Assembly (NCBI GenBank): GCA_965247915.1
Contig: OZ252048.1
Location: 2,790,001 to 2,854,000, forward strand
Source of the DNA: JAKZRT01 sp965247915
Lineage (GTDB): Bacteria; Pseudomonadota; Alphaproteobacteria; Rhodobacterales; Rhodobacteraceae
DNA: 64,000 nt
Direction: 5' to 3'
Notes under the pieces: model-generated
Seen by the model: only the letters and a program-made list of their open reading frames with translations
Told to the model about the DNA's origin: nothing
Databases searched by the model: none
Translations under genes and position numbers: made by a program
Shown here: positions 54,693-62,942 of the stretch, in pieces
How the letters are laid out: each line of letters opens with the position of its first letter
Position numbering within the stretch: position 1 is the first letter of the stretch

Positions 54693-56556
54693 ATGGTTGG
54701 TGACAACAAAATCCTGACGGTCTCGTACGGAACGTCTTCGTGTACGCTGGAAGGATTTGACGAGCCATTCTCGACCATGCGGTCGATTGCCGAATACTTC
54801 CGGGACCTTGCGGCAGACGACCGGTACTTTGGTGCCGAACCGCCGACGCCCGACCCCGAACGCCTGCACCATATCGCTGAACGCGAGGCCCGGGCCCGAG
54901 TCGAGGCGCAGATTTCCGACGACGGCGCGCTGACCTTGCGCCAGTCCGATGATGCACCCGCCGCGCTGGTTGACGCCGCGCCGGACATTCCTGAACCGGT
55001 GCCGCAGGCCGAAGATGTTGACGACACACCGGAGGACGAGGTGACCGACGAGACGCTCGGGGAAAGGGCCGCTGCGACGTCAGAGGCCGAGGCCGAAGGT
55101 GCCGGGGCGGATGCAGACCAAGGACCGGTCGAGGTTCAAGCGACAACCGGCGAAGATTTTGTCGCAAGCCCGGCGGCGGAATTTGGTGCGGCCGATGATA
55201 TTTACGATGACGAGCCCGAGCAGGTTGTCTCTGCGCCGACGCGGGGAATGACGTCGGTCGCGGAAAAACTGGCGCGGATTCGCGCTACGGTCGGTGGATA
55301 TCAATTTGCCGACGACGAAAGCGAAGAAGCAGCGGTTGAGGCGACCGACACCACTGGATTGGCCGCCGCATTTATCGACAGCGAAGACGAAATTGACGAC
55401 GACGCCATTGCCGCTGATCAGGCCGCGGATGAGGGTGTTGAGCCGAGCGTCGATCAAAGCGCTGATTTCGAAGCCCAGTCCGATGGAGCCCAGTCGGAGG
55501 TGGCCGAGTCCGATGACGAGATTGACGAAACCGAACCCGGGCCAACAGCGGCTGCCGGTGATCCGCCCGAGACTGCAACCGAAACGCCAGCTGAAATGCC
55601 CGACCCTGAACCGGTTGAGGCCGGGGCAGAAACTGAGGCCGACCAGGATGACGATGCCGCAGCCCGAGAAGGCGCCGCCCTATTGGAAGGCACCGACATC
55701 GACAACGGCAACGGCACCGCTGACCGTATCTTTGAAGAAACCAACACCCAGCTCGAGGGCGACGAGACACAGCGCCGCCATTCCGCAATCGCGCATCTCA
55801 AGGCCGCGGTGTCGGCCACCGTTGCGGACCGGGGCCTGATGGGCTGGCGGTCGAAAAAGGCCGAGGAAGAGCGAGGAAGAGAAGGAAGCCTACCGCGAGG
55901 ATCTCGCCAAGGCCGTTAAACCCACGACCCCCGAGGGCGCTTCGGATCAACACGACGGTGCTCCGGCGCAGCGCCAAGACCAAGCGCCTGAGATTGCCGC
56001 AAAAACCGCCTCCGAAGCTACGCCCGCAGCCAGCGCCGAGCTTGAACAGGAGCAAGAAACGGCAGCGGCAGAGGCCGAGGCGGCGGACCCGGTAGCGCCT
56101 GGCGCCCCGGCACCGCTGGTATTGAGCATCGCCGAACGCGTTGACGCCGATCCGGCCCGCGCGTCGGTCGGCGCCACGCACCCTGGCGGCTCTGGCCCCG
56201 CGTTGGCCCTGCAGAGCACTGCTATGCTCAGCGGCGACGACGACCGAAACTTTGCCCAGCCGAGCGACGAAACCTTCAGCGAATTTGCCAACCGTCTGGG
56301 CGCGCGGGACCTGGTCGATCTGCTGGAGGCGGCGGCCGCCTATTGCGCTCAGATCGAAGGGCGCCCGCAGTTTTCGCGCCCGCAGATCATGCGCCACATC
56401 GCCACGCATTCGGACGAGGAATACTCGCGCGAAGACGGGCTCAGGTCGTTCGGTGCGCTGCTGCGCCAGGGCAAGATCCAAAAGCTGAAACGCGGGGTCT
56501 TTGTGTTGGGCGACACGTCCCGGTTCAGCGACGGTCACCGGATGGCCGGCGAATAA
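54693..56556 (+). pseudogene. Large acidic Rhodobacterales protein, frame broken by a 10-bp tandem duplication
   Basis: The N-terminal block (KILTVSYGTSSCTLEGFDEPF and AEYFRDLAADDRYFGAEPP) and the C-terminal block (FANRLGARDLVDLLEAAAAY to GDTSRF) are the two conserved ends of a roughly 600-residue roseobacter protein often annotated as hypothetical. The middle is very Asp/Glu/Ala rich and disordered. The first frame stops at 55919. Removing one copy of the 10-bp tandem repeat at 55862-55881 joins it in frame to the C-terminal part ending at 56556. The function is unknown. Start: ATG 54693; others at 54588 and 54648 are possible. Confidence 0.75.
55862..55881 (+). repeat. Perfect 10-bp tandem duplication causing a +1 frameshift
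   Basis: CGAGGAAGAG occurs twice in direct succession. With one copy the frame reads AEEEKEAYREDLAKAVK through to the conserved C-terminal domain; with two it ends at 55919. Slippage in this A/G-rich repeat could switch the gene on or off. Confidence 0.85.
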
Positions 56557-56614
56557 CCAGCGGCATTGAGCCGAGCATCTGATCGAACCTGACGCCAACG
56601 ATTGCGCCGCCTTC

Positions 56615-56662
56615 GGCGTCGCCCGAGGCGAGGGGGGCCAGCCCCCGGGCGTGGCGGCGCGC
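56615..56662 (+). repeat. GC-rich R2-like intergenic palindrome
   Basis: GAGGGGGGCCAGCCCCCGGG contains GGGGG-CCAG-CCCCC-type pairing and resembles the GAGGGGC...GCCCC core of R2. It lies in the 134-bp gap between convergent genes and may act as a terminator for both. Confidence 0.45.
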
Positions 56663-56690
56663 AAAGCCCGGCGCAAAACCAAATCCTTCG

Positions 56691-57059
56691 TCAGCCGGTC
56701 ATGAAATCTATGTGGATGTGGTTGCCGTCCGGGTCATGGATATTGAGCTGCAGAATGCCCGCACCCGGCACTTCGATTTCATCGGCGGCTATGCCGTTTT
56801 CGGCCAGATGCGCGCGAAAATCGTCAAGTCCCTCGGCACGAAGGGCAAAGTGTTCAATGCGCCCTGCACCCAATGGCGCCTTTCCGGACACATCGACTAG
56901 GTGAACCAGCGCTTTGCTGCCCAGATACAGCCAGGCACCGTTGTCGCCGAAAGGCGGGCGCCAGCCTTTCGCCAACCCCAACACGCGTTCATACCAACGG
57001 GTCATTTCGGCGAGATTGGCCGTCAGGATATTGACGTGATCGAAAGCGCGGACCGGCAT
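56691..57059 (-). CDS. VOC-superfamily protein (glyoxalase/dioxygenase fold)
   Basis: This 122-residue protein has the paired beta-alpha-beta-beta-beta modules of the VOC fold: FDHVNILTANLAEMTRWYE at the start, HFALRAEGLDDFRAHL in the middle and DPDGNHIHIDF at the end. Putative metal ligands are His in the first and third segments and the terminal Glu/Asp-like residues. Substrate unknown. The ATG shares its last base position with the HNH gene stop, so the pair is coupled. Confidence 0.8.
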   Translation of the reverse strand: MPVRAFDHVNILTANLAEMTRWYERVLGLAKGWRPPFGDNGAWLYLGSKALVHLVDVSGKAPLGAGRIEHFALRAEGLDDFRAHLAENGIAADEIEVPGAGILQLNIHDPDGNHIHIDFMTG

Positions 57060-57658
57060 CAGGCGTCCAGTTCGGCATCCCAGTAGAGGAAATCGATCCA
57101 GGTCTCGTGCAAGTGGTTGGGCGGAAATTTCCGACCGGTGTTGCGCAAATCTTCGGCCTTCGGGCGGCGTGGTTGTTTGAGCAGCGACAGGCCCGAACGT
57201 CTGAGCGACCGCGATCCTTTTTGCAGGTTGCAGCTCGAACAGGCGGCGACGACGTTTTCCCAGCATGTCCGCCCGCCCCGGACCCGCGGCACCACATGAT
57301 CAAATGTCAGATCACCATTGGAACCACAATACTGACAATGGAATTCGTCGCGCAAAAACAGGTTGAACCGCGTAAAGGCCACACGTTTTCGCGGCTTTAT
57401 ATAATCCCTCAGCACAACAACCGAAGGGATTTTAATCTCGACCGAGGGGCTGCGGACAACCGCGTCGTATTCGGCCAGAATGCTGACACGGTCCAGATAG
57501 GCAGCCTTGATCGCATCCTGCCAGGTCCAGAGCGACAATGGATAATAGCTTAGCGGCCGGTAATCCGCGTTGAGAACCAGCGCCGGATGTTGGCGCAGGC
57601 TGCCGGGCTCGCGCACGAAATTGGTTCGGAACTCCTGGAGGCCAGGCTCGTAACCCAT
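57059..57658 (-). CDS. HNH endonuclease family protein
   Basis: This 199-residue protein carries a zinc-finger HNH domain in its C-terminal half: CQYCG, LTFDHVVPRVRGG and NVVAACSSCNLQKGSR. The N-terminal part (PALVLNADYRPLSYYPLSLW) is conserved in a widespread alphaproteobacterial family of unknown cellular role. The ATG at 57658 with GGAGAG upstream is preferred to a longer frame starting at 57757. There is no restriction or phage gene nearby. Confidence 0.85.
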   Translation of the reverse strand: MGYEPGLQEFRTNFVREPGSLRQHPALVLNADYRPLSYYPLSLWTWQDAIKAAYLDRVSILAEYDAVVRSPSVEIKIPSVVVLRDYIKPRKRVAFTRFNLFLRDEFHCQYCGSNGDLTFDHVVPRVRGGRTCWENVVAACSSCNLQKGSRSLRRSGLSLLKQPRRPKAEDLRNTGRKFPPNHLHETWIDFLYWDAELDA

Positions 57659-57790
57659 GAACAAATCTCTCCAGTCCTGACGGACTTGAAAACCCTCGGG
57701 GCGGGGGTGCCCGCCCTCCCTGTGGGCGACTATATATGGCGATTGCCTGCTGTCCACCCCGAGATAAAGTGGCTCGATCCGCCTGCGGCG

Positions 57791-58309
57791 CTAGCGATCA
57801 GCACCCCGGCGCAGAGCGTGTTCGATGCGGTCGGCAAAAGCACGGCGATCCTCAGGGCTTGCCTGGGCGATACGCTCGATCAGCGCGTGCTGGCCGATCT
57901 CCTGCACATGGACGGTGACCTGGCGCTGGTGCGCCAGGGCCTGGGACAGGCGACCCGCGTCAAACGGATCAGCGCGCAGGGCGCCCAGCAATTCGCGCAA
58001 TGCGCCGCGCATCTGGCTGCGGGCCTCGCGCAGTTCGGGCGCGCGCCGTTCCAGGGCTTCCCGCAGGCCGCGACGTTCCTCGCCGCTGAGCACGCCGACC
58101 AGCGGACCAAGCCCGGCGTCGCGCAGGCGTGGCGGTCCATCACGACCGCCGGGCCCGCCCAGCACGACCACGCCAATAACAAAGCCCGCCACCAAAAGAT
58201 TGGCGGCCAGCGAGGCAAACAGCAGAACCTTCAACCGCAGACCGGGGCGCATAGCGCGCGGGCGTGGCGGCGCCGGATCGGTCGGTGGCAGGGGGGCGTC
58301 ATCGGTCAT
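57791..58309 (-). CDS. Periplasmic heavy-metal sensor-like protein (CpxP/Metal_resist type)
   Basis: This 172-residue protein has one N-terminal membrane helix (about 24-50), then a helical periplasmic domain with paired Arg/Glu-rich helices (EERRGLREALERRAPELREAR) as in the CpxP/Spy/CnrX group. Such proteins often feed envelope or metal signals to a sigma/anti-sigma pair. It follows the sigma locus by 10 bp. Confidence 0.72.
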   Translation of the reverse strand: MTDDAPLPPTDPAPPRPRAMRPGLRLKVLLFASLAANLLVAGFVIGVVVLGGPGGRDGPPRLRDAGLGPLVGVLSGEERRGLREALERRAPELREARSQMRGALRELLGALRADPFDAGRLSQALAHQRQVTVHVQEIGQHALIERIAQASPEDRRAFADRIEHALRRGADR

Positions 58310-58319
58310 GGTTGTTCCC

Positions 58320-58700
58320 TCATAATATATCGCCGTAGCTGGCCCAGGACGACGTCAGATCGACGTTGAAAATATCCCACAGCCCGCTTGCGTTCACTTG
58401 CAGCATGTCTGGCGGACTGACCCCGATCCACAGGCCAAGAATACCGGCGGTCACCAGACCACCAGCACCCGGAACCCCGCCAATCGCGCCCAAAATCCCG
58501 GCCAGCCAGCTTTTGGGCGCGCTTTCTTTCTGCGCTGCTTTACCACCCGCCATCGGGCGCTCGCGCATGGCATCGTCCAGAACGCGGGCGGTCAGGGCCT
58601 CAGGCGGCGCAATGTGCGCATCCGCAGCCTCGGTAAAGAGGCGCTTGAGCATCGCGTCCCCAAGGGTTTGAGGTTGCGAATTTTTGTCTCTCTCAGTCAT
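58320..58700 (-). CDS. Single-pass membrane protein, putative anti-sigma component
   Basis: This 126-residue protein has a soluble N-terminus of about 65 residues (LGDAMLKRLFTEAADAHI, PPEALTARVLDDAM) and one membrane helix (about 68-93). The start overlaps the sigma gene stop by 8 bp, the position of an anti-sigma factor. No zinc anti-sigma motif is visible, so the role is inferred from position only. Confidence 0.6.
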   Translation of the reverse strand: MTERDKNSQPQTLGDAMLKRLFTEAADAHIAPPEALTARVLDDAMRERPMAGGKAAQKESAPKSWLAGILGAIGGVPGAGGLVTAGILGLWIGVSPPDMLQVNASGLWDIFNVDLTSSWASYGDIL

Positions 58701-59277
58701 CGCCAATACCCAATTCGTCCTTTCTGGGGGCCAAAGCGGCAGTCAGCGCACGTTTCCCCCTGGCCGTCAGACTTTCCACCGCCTCGGTGCTTATGTCCAT
58801 TATCGCCGCGATCTCGGGGTTTGTGAGCCCTTCGAGGTGGCGTAGCACCACTGCGTGCCGCTGCCGGTCCGGAAGTTCTGCCAAAGCCCCATCCAGCGCC
58901 TGCATCCGTGCGTTTTGCGCAAGCCGCGTTTCGGCACTTGGGGCCCCGTCTACAATCTCGGGTGCCGCATCTAACCCCCCGGTGCGCCGTTTACGCTGCC
59001 GGTCGGTGCAAAGGTTCGCCACCACCCGGTAGAGCCAGGTCGAAACTTGCGCGCGGCCGGGTTGCCAACAAGGCGCGATCCTCCAGAGCCGCAGCATCGC
59101 CTCTTGGGCCACATCCTCGGCTTCGGCCCGATCACCGAGCAGTCGCGCGGCGTGGGCAAACACCCTTGGCGTCAGCCTCGCCGTCTATGTCCGTGCCGCG
59201 GCTGCATCGCCGCGCGCGTAGAGCGCCAGAAGCGCCTCATCGGTCAGGTCGGCGGTGGCGTCCAACGGCATGCTCAT
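58693..59277 (-). pseudogene. ECF RNA polymerase sigma factor with an internal amber codon
   Basis: Regions 2 and 4 are clear: LLGDRAEAEDVAQEAMLRLWR and LPDRQRHAVVLRHLEGLTNPEIAAIMDIS (longer than shown pieces). From the ATG at 59277 the frame runs MSMPLDATADLTDEALLALY to AAAART, then TAG at codon 31 (59185-59187), then TARLTPRVFAHAARLL in the same frame. Expected total is 194 codons. A TTG-to-TAG change would explain it. Translation could restart at GTG 59163, giving a protein lacking about 38 residues but retaining most of region 2. Confidence 0.75.
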
Positions 59278-59318
59278 CCTAGCTTTGGTCGTATCCGCGT
59301 AACTGGGTTTATGCAATT

Positions 59319-59352
59319 CCGGGCGGGCAGTAAGGGGGGGCTGCCCGCCCGG
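59319..59352 (-). terminator. Strong hairpin after the EF-hand gene
   Basis: CCGGGCGGGCAG (59319-59330) pairs perfectly with CTGCCCGCCCGG (59341-59352) around 10 bases. It lies 27 bp past the EF-hand stop and before the sigma gene start on the same strand. No T tract follows, so termination may be partial. Confidence 0.6.
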
Positions 59353-59379
59353 TTGGCTATCGGCCAGAGACGGATCGCC

Positions 59380-59868
59380 TTAGCCACCGCGACGGCTTTT
59401 GTGCGTTTCCATTGCCGTCTCGAATTCTTCCTGCGAGACAACGCCGTCGCCATCAGCATCCCAACCACGCGGGAAGCCTGTTTCGTCGAGCCTGGCCCTG
59501 CGGCCTTCGGCCATTTCCGCCAGTTCTTCGACGCTCAGCCGCCCGTCGTCGTTTGCGTCGGCGCGGTCCAGCATTTTCTCGAAGCGCTCGGCGACATGGT
59601 CGGCCGCGCGCGCCTGAATCTGGGCCAGCATCTCGTCTGCCGTGATGAACCCATCACCGTCAGCATCGACATCATTCAGGCGGTTTGCCTTCGCCGATTC
59701 AAATTCAGCAGCGGTCAGAACCCCGTCGCCGTTGGCATCTAACGTTGAAAAGTCAGGCCCTTGGCCACCGCCAGGACCGCGCGCCAGCGCGGCGGTGGTC
59801 ATCAGCACCGCGCCGCCGGTCAGCAGGATGCCCGCAATAACGCTCGGTTTACGCATATTCACTTTCAT
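59380..59868 (-). CDS. Secreted EF-hand calcium-binding protein
   Basis: This 162-residue protein has a signal peptide (cleavage near ALA, residue 24) and four EF-hand loops: DANGDGVLTAAE, DADGDGFITADE, DANDDGRLSVEE and DADGDGVVSQEE. It would bind calcium in the periplasm or outside. The ATG at 59868 is preferred over a long upstream frame because GAGAG precedes it and the signal peptide begins there. It lies upstream of the sigma/metal-sensor locus on the same strand, a grouping seen in related bacteria. Confidence 0.85.
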   Translation of the reverse strand: MKVNMRKPSVIAGILLTGGAVLMTTAALARGPGGGQGPDFSTLDANGDGVLTAAEFESAKANRLNDVDADGDGFITADEMLAQIQARAADHVAERFEKMLDRADANDDGRLSVEELAEMAEGRRARLDETGFPRGWDADGDGVVSQEEFETAMETHKSRRGG

Positions 59869-60078
59869 CGATCTCTCACTTTCTGGTTCGGAATCGGGCC
59901 GCCTATCAGCCCGTCGATATGTGTGTTTTGCGCGAGGCCGGCGCGGTTCCGTCGCTGGTGCCGCATTTATTTGCGACACGCCGCCGCGCCCCGGCTGTTT
60001 CGAGTGTTGCGGGGAATTTCGATGCGATAGGGGTGTCCGTATCTCGACAGCGCGACCGGCGCGCAAGGATACCCCAAA

Positions 60079-60282
60079 ATGGCTGATGAACTGATCACCG
60101 GTCACGCGACAATTCCGTTTTTCCACATCGGGTTCGCGGTTTTTGATCCACAGCAGGTCCTGGTGGCGTCGATTATATCGGTTGGTTGTGTGGCGTTGGC
60201 GCTTTATCTATTGCCCCGGATCAAGGGCGCGATGACTGGCTTGCAACGGGCCAAACGGATGCACGGGTTTGCGCGCGCCTGA
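60079..60282 (+). CDS. Small conserved membrane protein
   Basis: This 67-residue protein has one hydrophobic helix (about 26-46, VLVASIISVGCVALALYLLP) and a basic tail (RIKGAMTGLQRAKRMHGFAR). AAGGA lies upstream of the ATG. It precedes the NUDIX gene by 17 bp and is probably co-transcribed. Function unknown. Confidence 0.65.
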   Translation: MADELITGHATIPFFHIGFAVFDPQQVLVASIISVGCVALALYLLPRIKGAMTGLQRAKRMHGFARA

Positions 60283-60299
60283 ACTGGTGGGGCTGCGGT

Positions 60300-60980
60300 A
60301 TGGATAAATCGGCAATCAGGGACGCGGCGACGGTCATCGTGATGCGCGAGCGTTCCGGCGACGATCCAAGCGTGCTGATGGGCCAGCGCGGCAAGACCGC
60401 GGCCTTCATGCCCGGCAAGTTCGTGTTTCCCGGTGGGGCCGTTGACCCCGCCGATCACGACGTGGCGCTGGTGCGCGGGCTGGCCGAGCCTTGCCGCACC
60501 CGTCTGACCGAGCAGGCGGCCCCGAACATCGCCCCGGCCCTTGCAGTGGCGGCGATCCGTGAGCTTTGGGAAGAAACCGGACTGGTGATCGGCCGCCTGG
60601 GCACTTGGCCGGGTCCGCCGCCCGACTGGGTTTCCTACGCGGCGACGGGACATCTGCCCGATGCATCTGGCCTGAGCTTTGTCTTTCGCGCCATTACGCC
60701 GCCGGGGCGCCCGCGGCGGTTCGATGCGCGGTTTTTTCTGGCAGACGTCGGCGCGATCCGGGGCAGCGCCGACGATTTCTCGCGCGCCTCCGACGAGCTA
60801 AGCCACCTGCAATGGATACCCCTGAGCAAAGTGCGCGGATTTGATCTGCCCTTTATCACTCAAGTTGTGCTGGCGGAAATCGGTGCAAGCGGTCGGACCC
60901 AGGACCCACCCGCAACCGTTCCGTTTTTCAACAACAACGACGAAGGAAGCCTTTTTCAGCGGCTGGGCGGCTCAGCCTAG
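60300..60980 (+). CDS. NUDIX hydrolase
   Basis: This 226-residue protein has the Nudix helix-loop segment AAIRELWEETGLV, with GKFVFPGGAVD before it. It would hydrolyse a nucleoside-diphosphate-linked compound or related substrate; length suggests the larger NUDT-type, CoA- or ADP-ribose-like group, but this is uncertain. It overlaps the convergent EamA gene by 9 bp. Confidence 0.85.
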   Translation: MDKSAIRDAATVIVMRERSGDDPSVLMGQRGKTAAFMPGKFVFPGGAVDPADHDVALVRGLAEPCRTRLTEQAAPNIAPALAVAAIRELWEETGLVIGRLGTWPGPPPDWVSYAATGHLPDASGLSFVFRAITPPGRPRRFDARFFLADVGAIRGSADDFSRASDELSHLQWIPLSKVRGFDLPFITQVVLAEIGASGRTQDPPATVPFFNNNDEGSLFQRLGGSA

Positions 60981-61883
60981 GGCCAGGATCAGAACCACGA
61001 TACTGATCAGCAAAAGGCCGATGCCAGCGGCCTCGCGCCGCGTCGGCCATTCGCCAAACCAAAGCACCGAGGCGGCGTAGCTGAAGATCAGTTCGACCTG
61101 GCCGAGCGCGCGCACGTAAGCCGCGTTGGTCAGGGTGAAGGCGGTAATCCAGCCCAGGCTGCCCAGCATCGAGGTCAGTCCAACCAGGCCCGAGATGCGC
61201 CAGTTGGCGAAAACCAGGCTCATCTGCCCGGGTTCCCGCCACCGCAGCCAGAACACCATCACTATGGTCTGAATGGAAGTAACGGCCGCAAGCGTTATGG
61301 CGGCGCGCATGAATACATCGCCCTCGGGCAGCGACAGCGAGGCACCGCGATAGCCAACCGCCGAGATCGCGAAAAGCGCGCCCGAGATAAGGCCAAGAGC
61401 GACCGCGCGGCGGTCGATCCGGGCCATGAAGCCCGGGCTGGCGCCGGCGTCGGGGCTGCCCGACAAAAGCCAGAGACCTGCGAACCCTATGGCGATGGCC
61501 ACAAGCCCTGCAGCACTGACCGCATCGCCCAAAAGGACGTAGGCCACGAGAACGGTTTGCAGGGTCTCGGTGCTTTTCATCGACATGCCAACGGTGAAAT
61601 TTCTGAGGCCAAAGAGCGCAACGACGCAAGCCGTGGCGATGATCTGCGACAGGCCCCCCGTCAGCACGAATGCCCAAAAATCCCGGCCGCCGCCCGGAAG
61701 CGATTGATCCGTCGCGGCCCCATAAACCAACACGGTTGCAATGGCTAAAGGGGCGGCAAAAACAAAGCGCGCGAACGTGGCCCCGCCGGTGCTCAGCGCG
61801 CTGGCCTTGAGGTGCTTTTGCAGCATAAAGCGCAGGTTCTGCACAAAGGCAGCTGCGATCGTTATGGGAACCCAGGCGGCCAT
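60972..61883 (-). CDS. EamA/DMT-family transporter
   Basis: This is a 303-residue, ten-helix membrane protein with two EamA halves; the second ends VELIFSYAASVLWFGEWP, a characteristic helix-9 segment. Substrate unknown. It is unlike the transporter at 53008 in sequence. Downstream of the desaturase on the same strand, 17 bp away, possibly one operon. Confidence 0.82.
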   Translation of the reverse strand: MAAWVPITIAAAFVQNLRFMLQKHLKASALSTGGATFARFVFAAPLAIATVLVYGAATDQSLPGGGRDFWAFVLTGGLSQIIATACVVALFGLRNFTVGMSMKSTETLQTVLVAYVLLGDAVSAAGLVAIAIGFAGLWLLSGSPDAGASPGFMARIDRRAVALGLISGALFAISAVGYRGASLSLPEGDVFMRAAITLAAVTSIQTIVMVFWLRWREPGQMSLVFANWRISGLVGLTSMLGSLGWITAFTLTNAAYVRALGQVELIFSYAASVLWFGEWPTRREAAGIGLLLISIVVLILALG

Positions 61884-61900
61884 AACCGCCCCATCTCATG

Positions 61901-62821
61901 TCAAGGGCGAGACTTCCAGCCCCGCGCCCAAAGCGGATGCGGTACCGGGTCTTTGGCGCGCCAGAAATGGCGCGCGAAAAGCTGGGCGTACGAGCCGAAG
62001 CGATAGCCGCCGTTCTGGGTCAGAAAGCGATCCTTGTCGCGGGAATAACGCTCGGGCAGCTGATACCAGGCCAGACTAGGGTGCTGGTGATGCACCGAAT
62101 GCAGGTTGTTGTTGAGAAAAAGCAGCGCCAGCGGGCCGCGGTCTTCGATAATTACTGTGCGCTCGGCGGCAATATCGTGGGCGCGATGCTCGGCGAAGGT
62201 GCGGATTTTCAAAAGCGCGATGCCGATATAGGCAGCGGTGACATAGGCTAAGGCGTTGAGCGGTGACACCAGCCAGACCCAAATCACGACGGGGATCAGC
62301 GCCGGGATGTGCCAAAGCCAGCCGCGCAGAACGCGCCCGTCACCGGCGCGCCAGGCCCGCAGATCCGAGCCCACGAAAAATATCTGGCTGATCAGGGGCC
62401 CCAGGATCAACCGGCCCAACAGAGTATTGTTGGCGGACAGGACCAGCCGGCAGGGCCAGCTGAGCGCTGCCCAGTCGGCGGCGTCCATAAAATTGGTTTC
62501 CGGGTCGTCGAAAGGGTCGGTCAGCCGTGCATCCTTGTGGTGGTCAAGGTGGGTGTCGCGAAACCGCTGGAACGGGATGGCCAGCGACAAAGCCGGAAAA
62601 ACCAGCGCCAAGTTCAACCAGCGGCGCGGTGTCGGGTGCCCATGGATAACCTCGTGCGTCAGCGACGAATGAAAGGTGATGGCGATGCCGGTCGCGATGA
62701 CGCCAAGTGCTTGGCTGAACCCGGCCAGCGCGGTCGTGGCCAAGCCCCAAAACAGATAGCAAAGCGCGATAAGAATGAGCGTTGGCCATTCGATGGCGGG
62801 TGGTGCGGGCTTTGCGTTCAC
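61901..62821 (-). CDS. Membrane fatty acid desaturase
   Basis: This 306-residue di-iron membrane enzyme has the three His boxes HEVIHGH, HLDHH and HSVHHQH and four or more hydrophobic helices. It introduces a double bond (or hydroxyl) in a lipid acyl chain; position is not predictable. The start is GTG at 62821. It is divergent from the XRE regulator, whose palindrome at 62880-62894 could control both. Confidence 0.85.
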   Translation of the reverse strand: MNAKPAPPAIEWPTLILIALCYLFWGLATTALAGFSQALGVIATGIAITFHSSLTHEVIHGHPTPRRWLNLALVFPALSLAIPFQRFRDTHLDHHKDARLTDPFDDPETNFMDAADWAALSWPCRLVLSANNTLLGRLILGPLISQIFFVGSDLRAWRAGDGRVLRGWLWHIPALIPVVIWVWLVSPLNALAYVTAAYIGIALLKIRTFAEHRAHDIAAERTVIIEDRGPLALLFLNNNLHSVHHQHPSLAWYQLPERYSRDKDRFLTQNGGYRFGSYAQLFARHFWRAKDPVPHPLWARGWKSRP

Positions 62822-62875
62822 GTGATGGGTCCGGAATTTATTGGTGCCAAAGCACGATATATCCGGGCATGGCGG

Positions 62876-62904
62876 TTGATAATTCCGGGAATTAGCAACA
62901 TAAT
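62876..62904 (+). promoter_or_regulatory. Promoter of the XRE regulator with embedded palindrome
   Basis: TTGATA (62876-62881) and CATAAT (62899-62904) are 17 bases apart. Between them lies TAATTCCGGGAATTA (62880-62894), a 15-base palindrome around a central G. This is a typical repressor operator position and suggests autoregulation or control by the XRE protein. Confidence 0.55.
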
Positions 62905-62942
62905 ATTAACGCTTCATATATTTATCGGCAAAGTTGTGAAAT

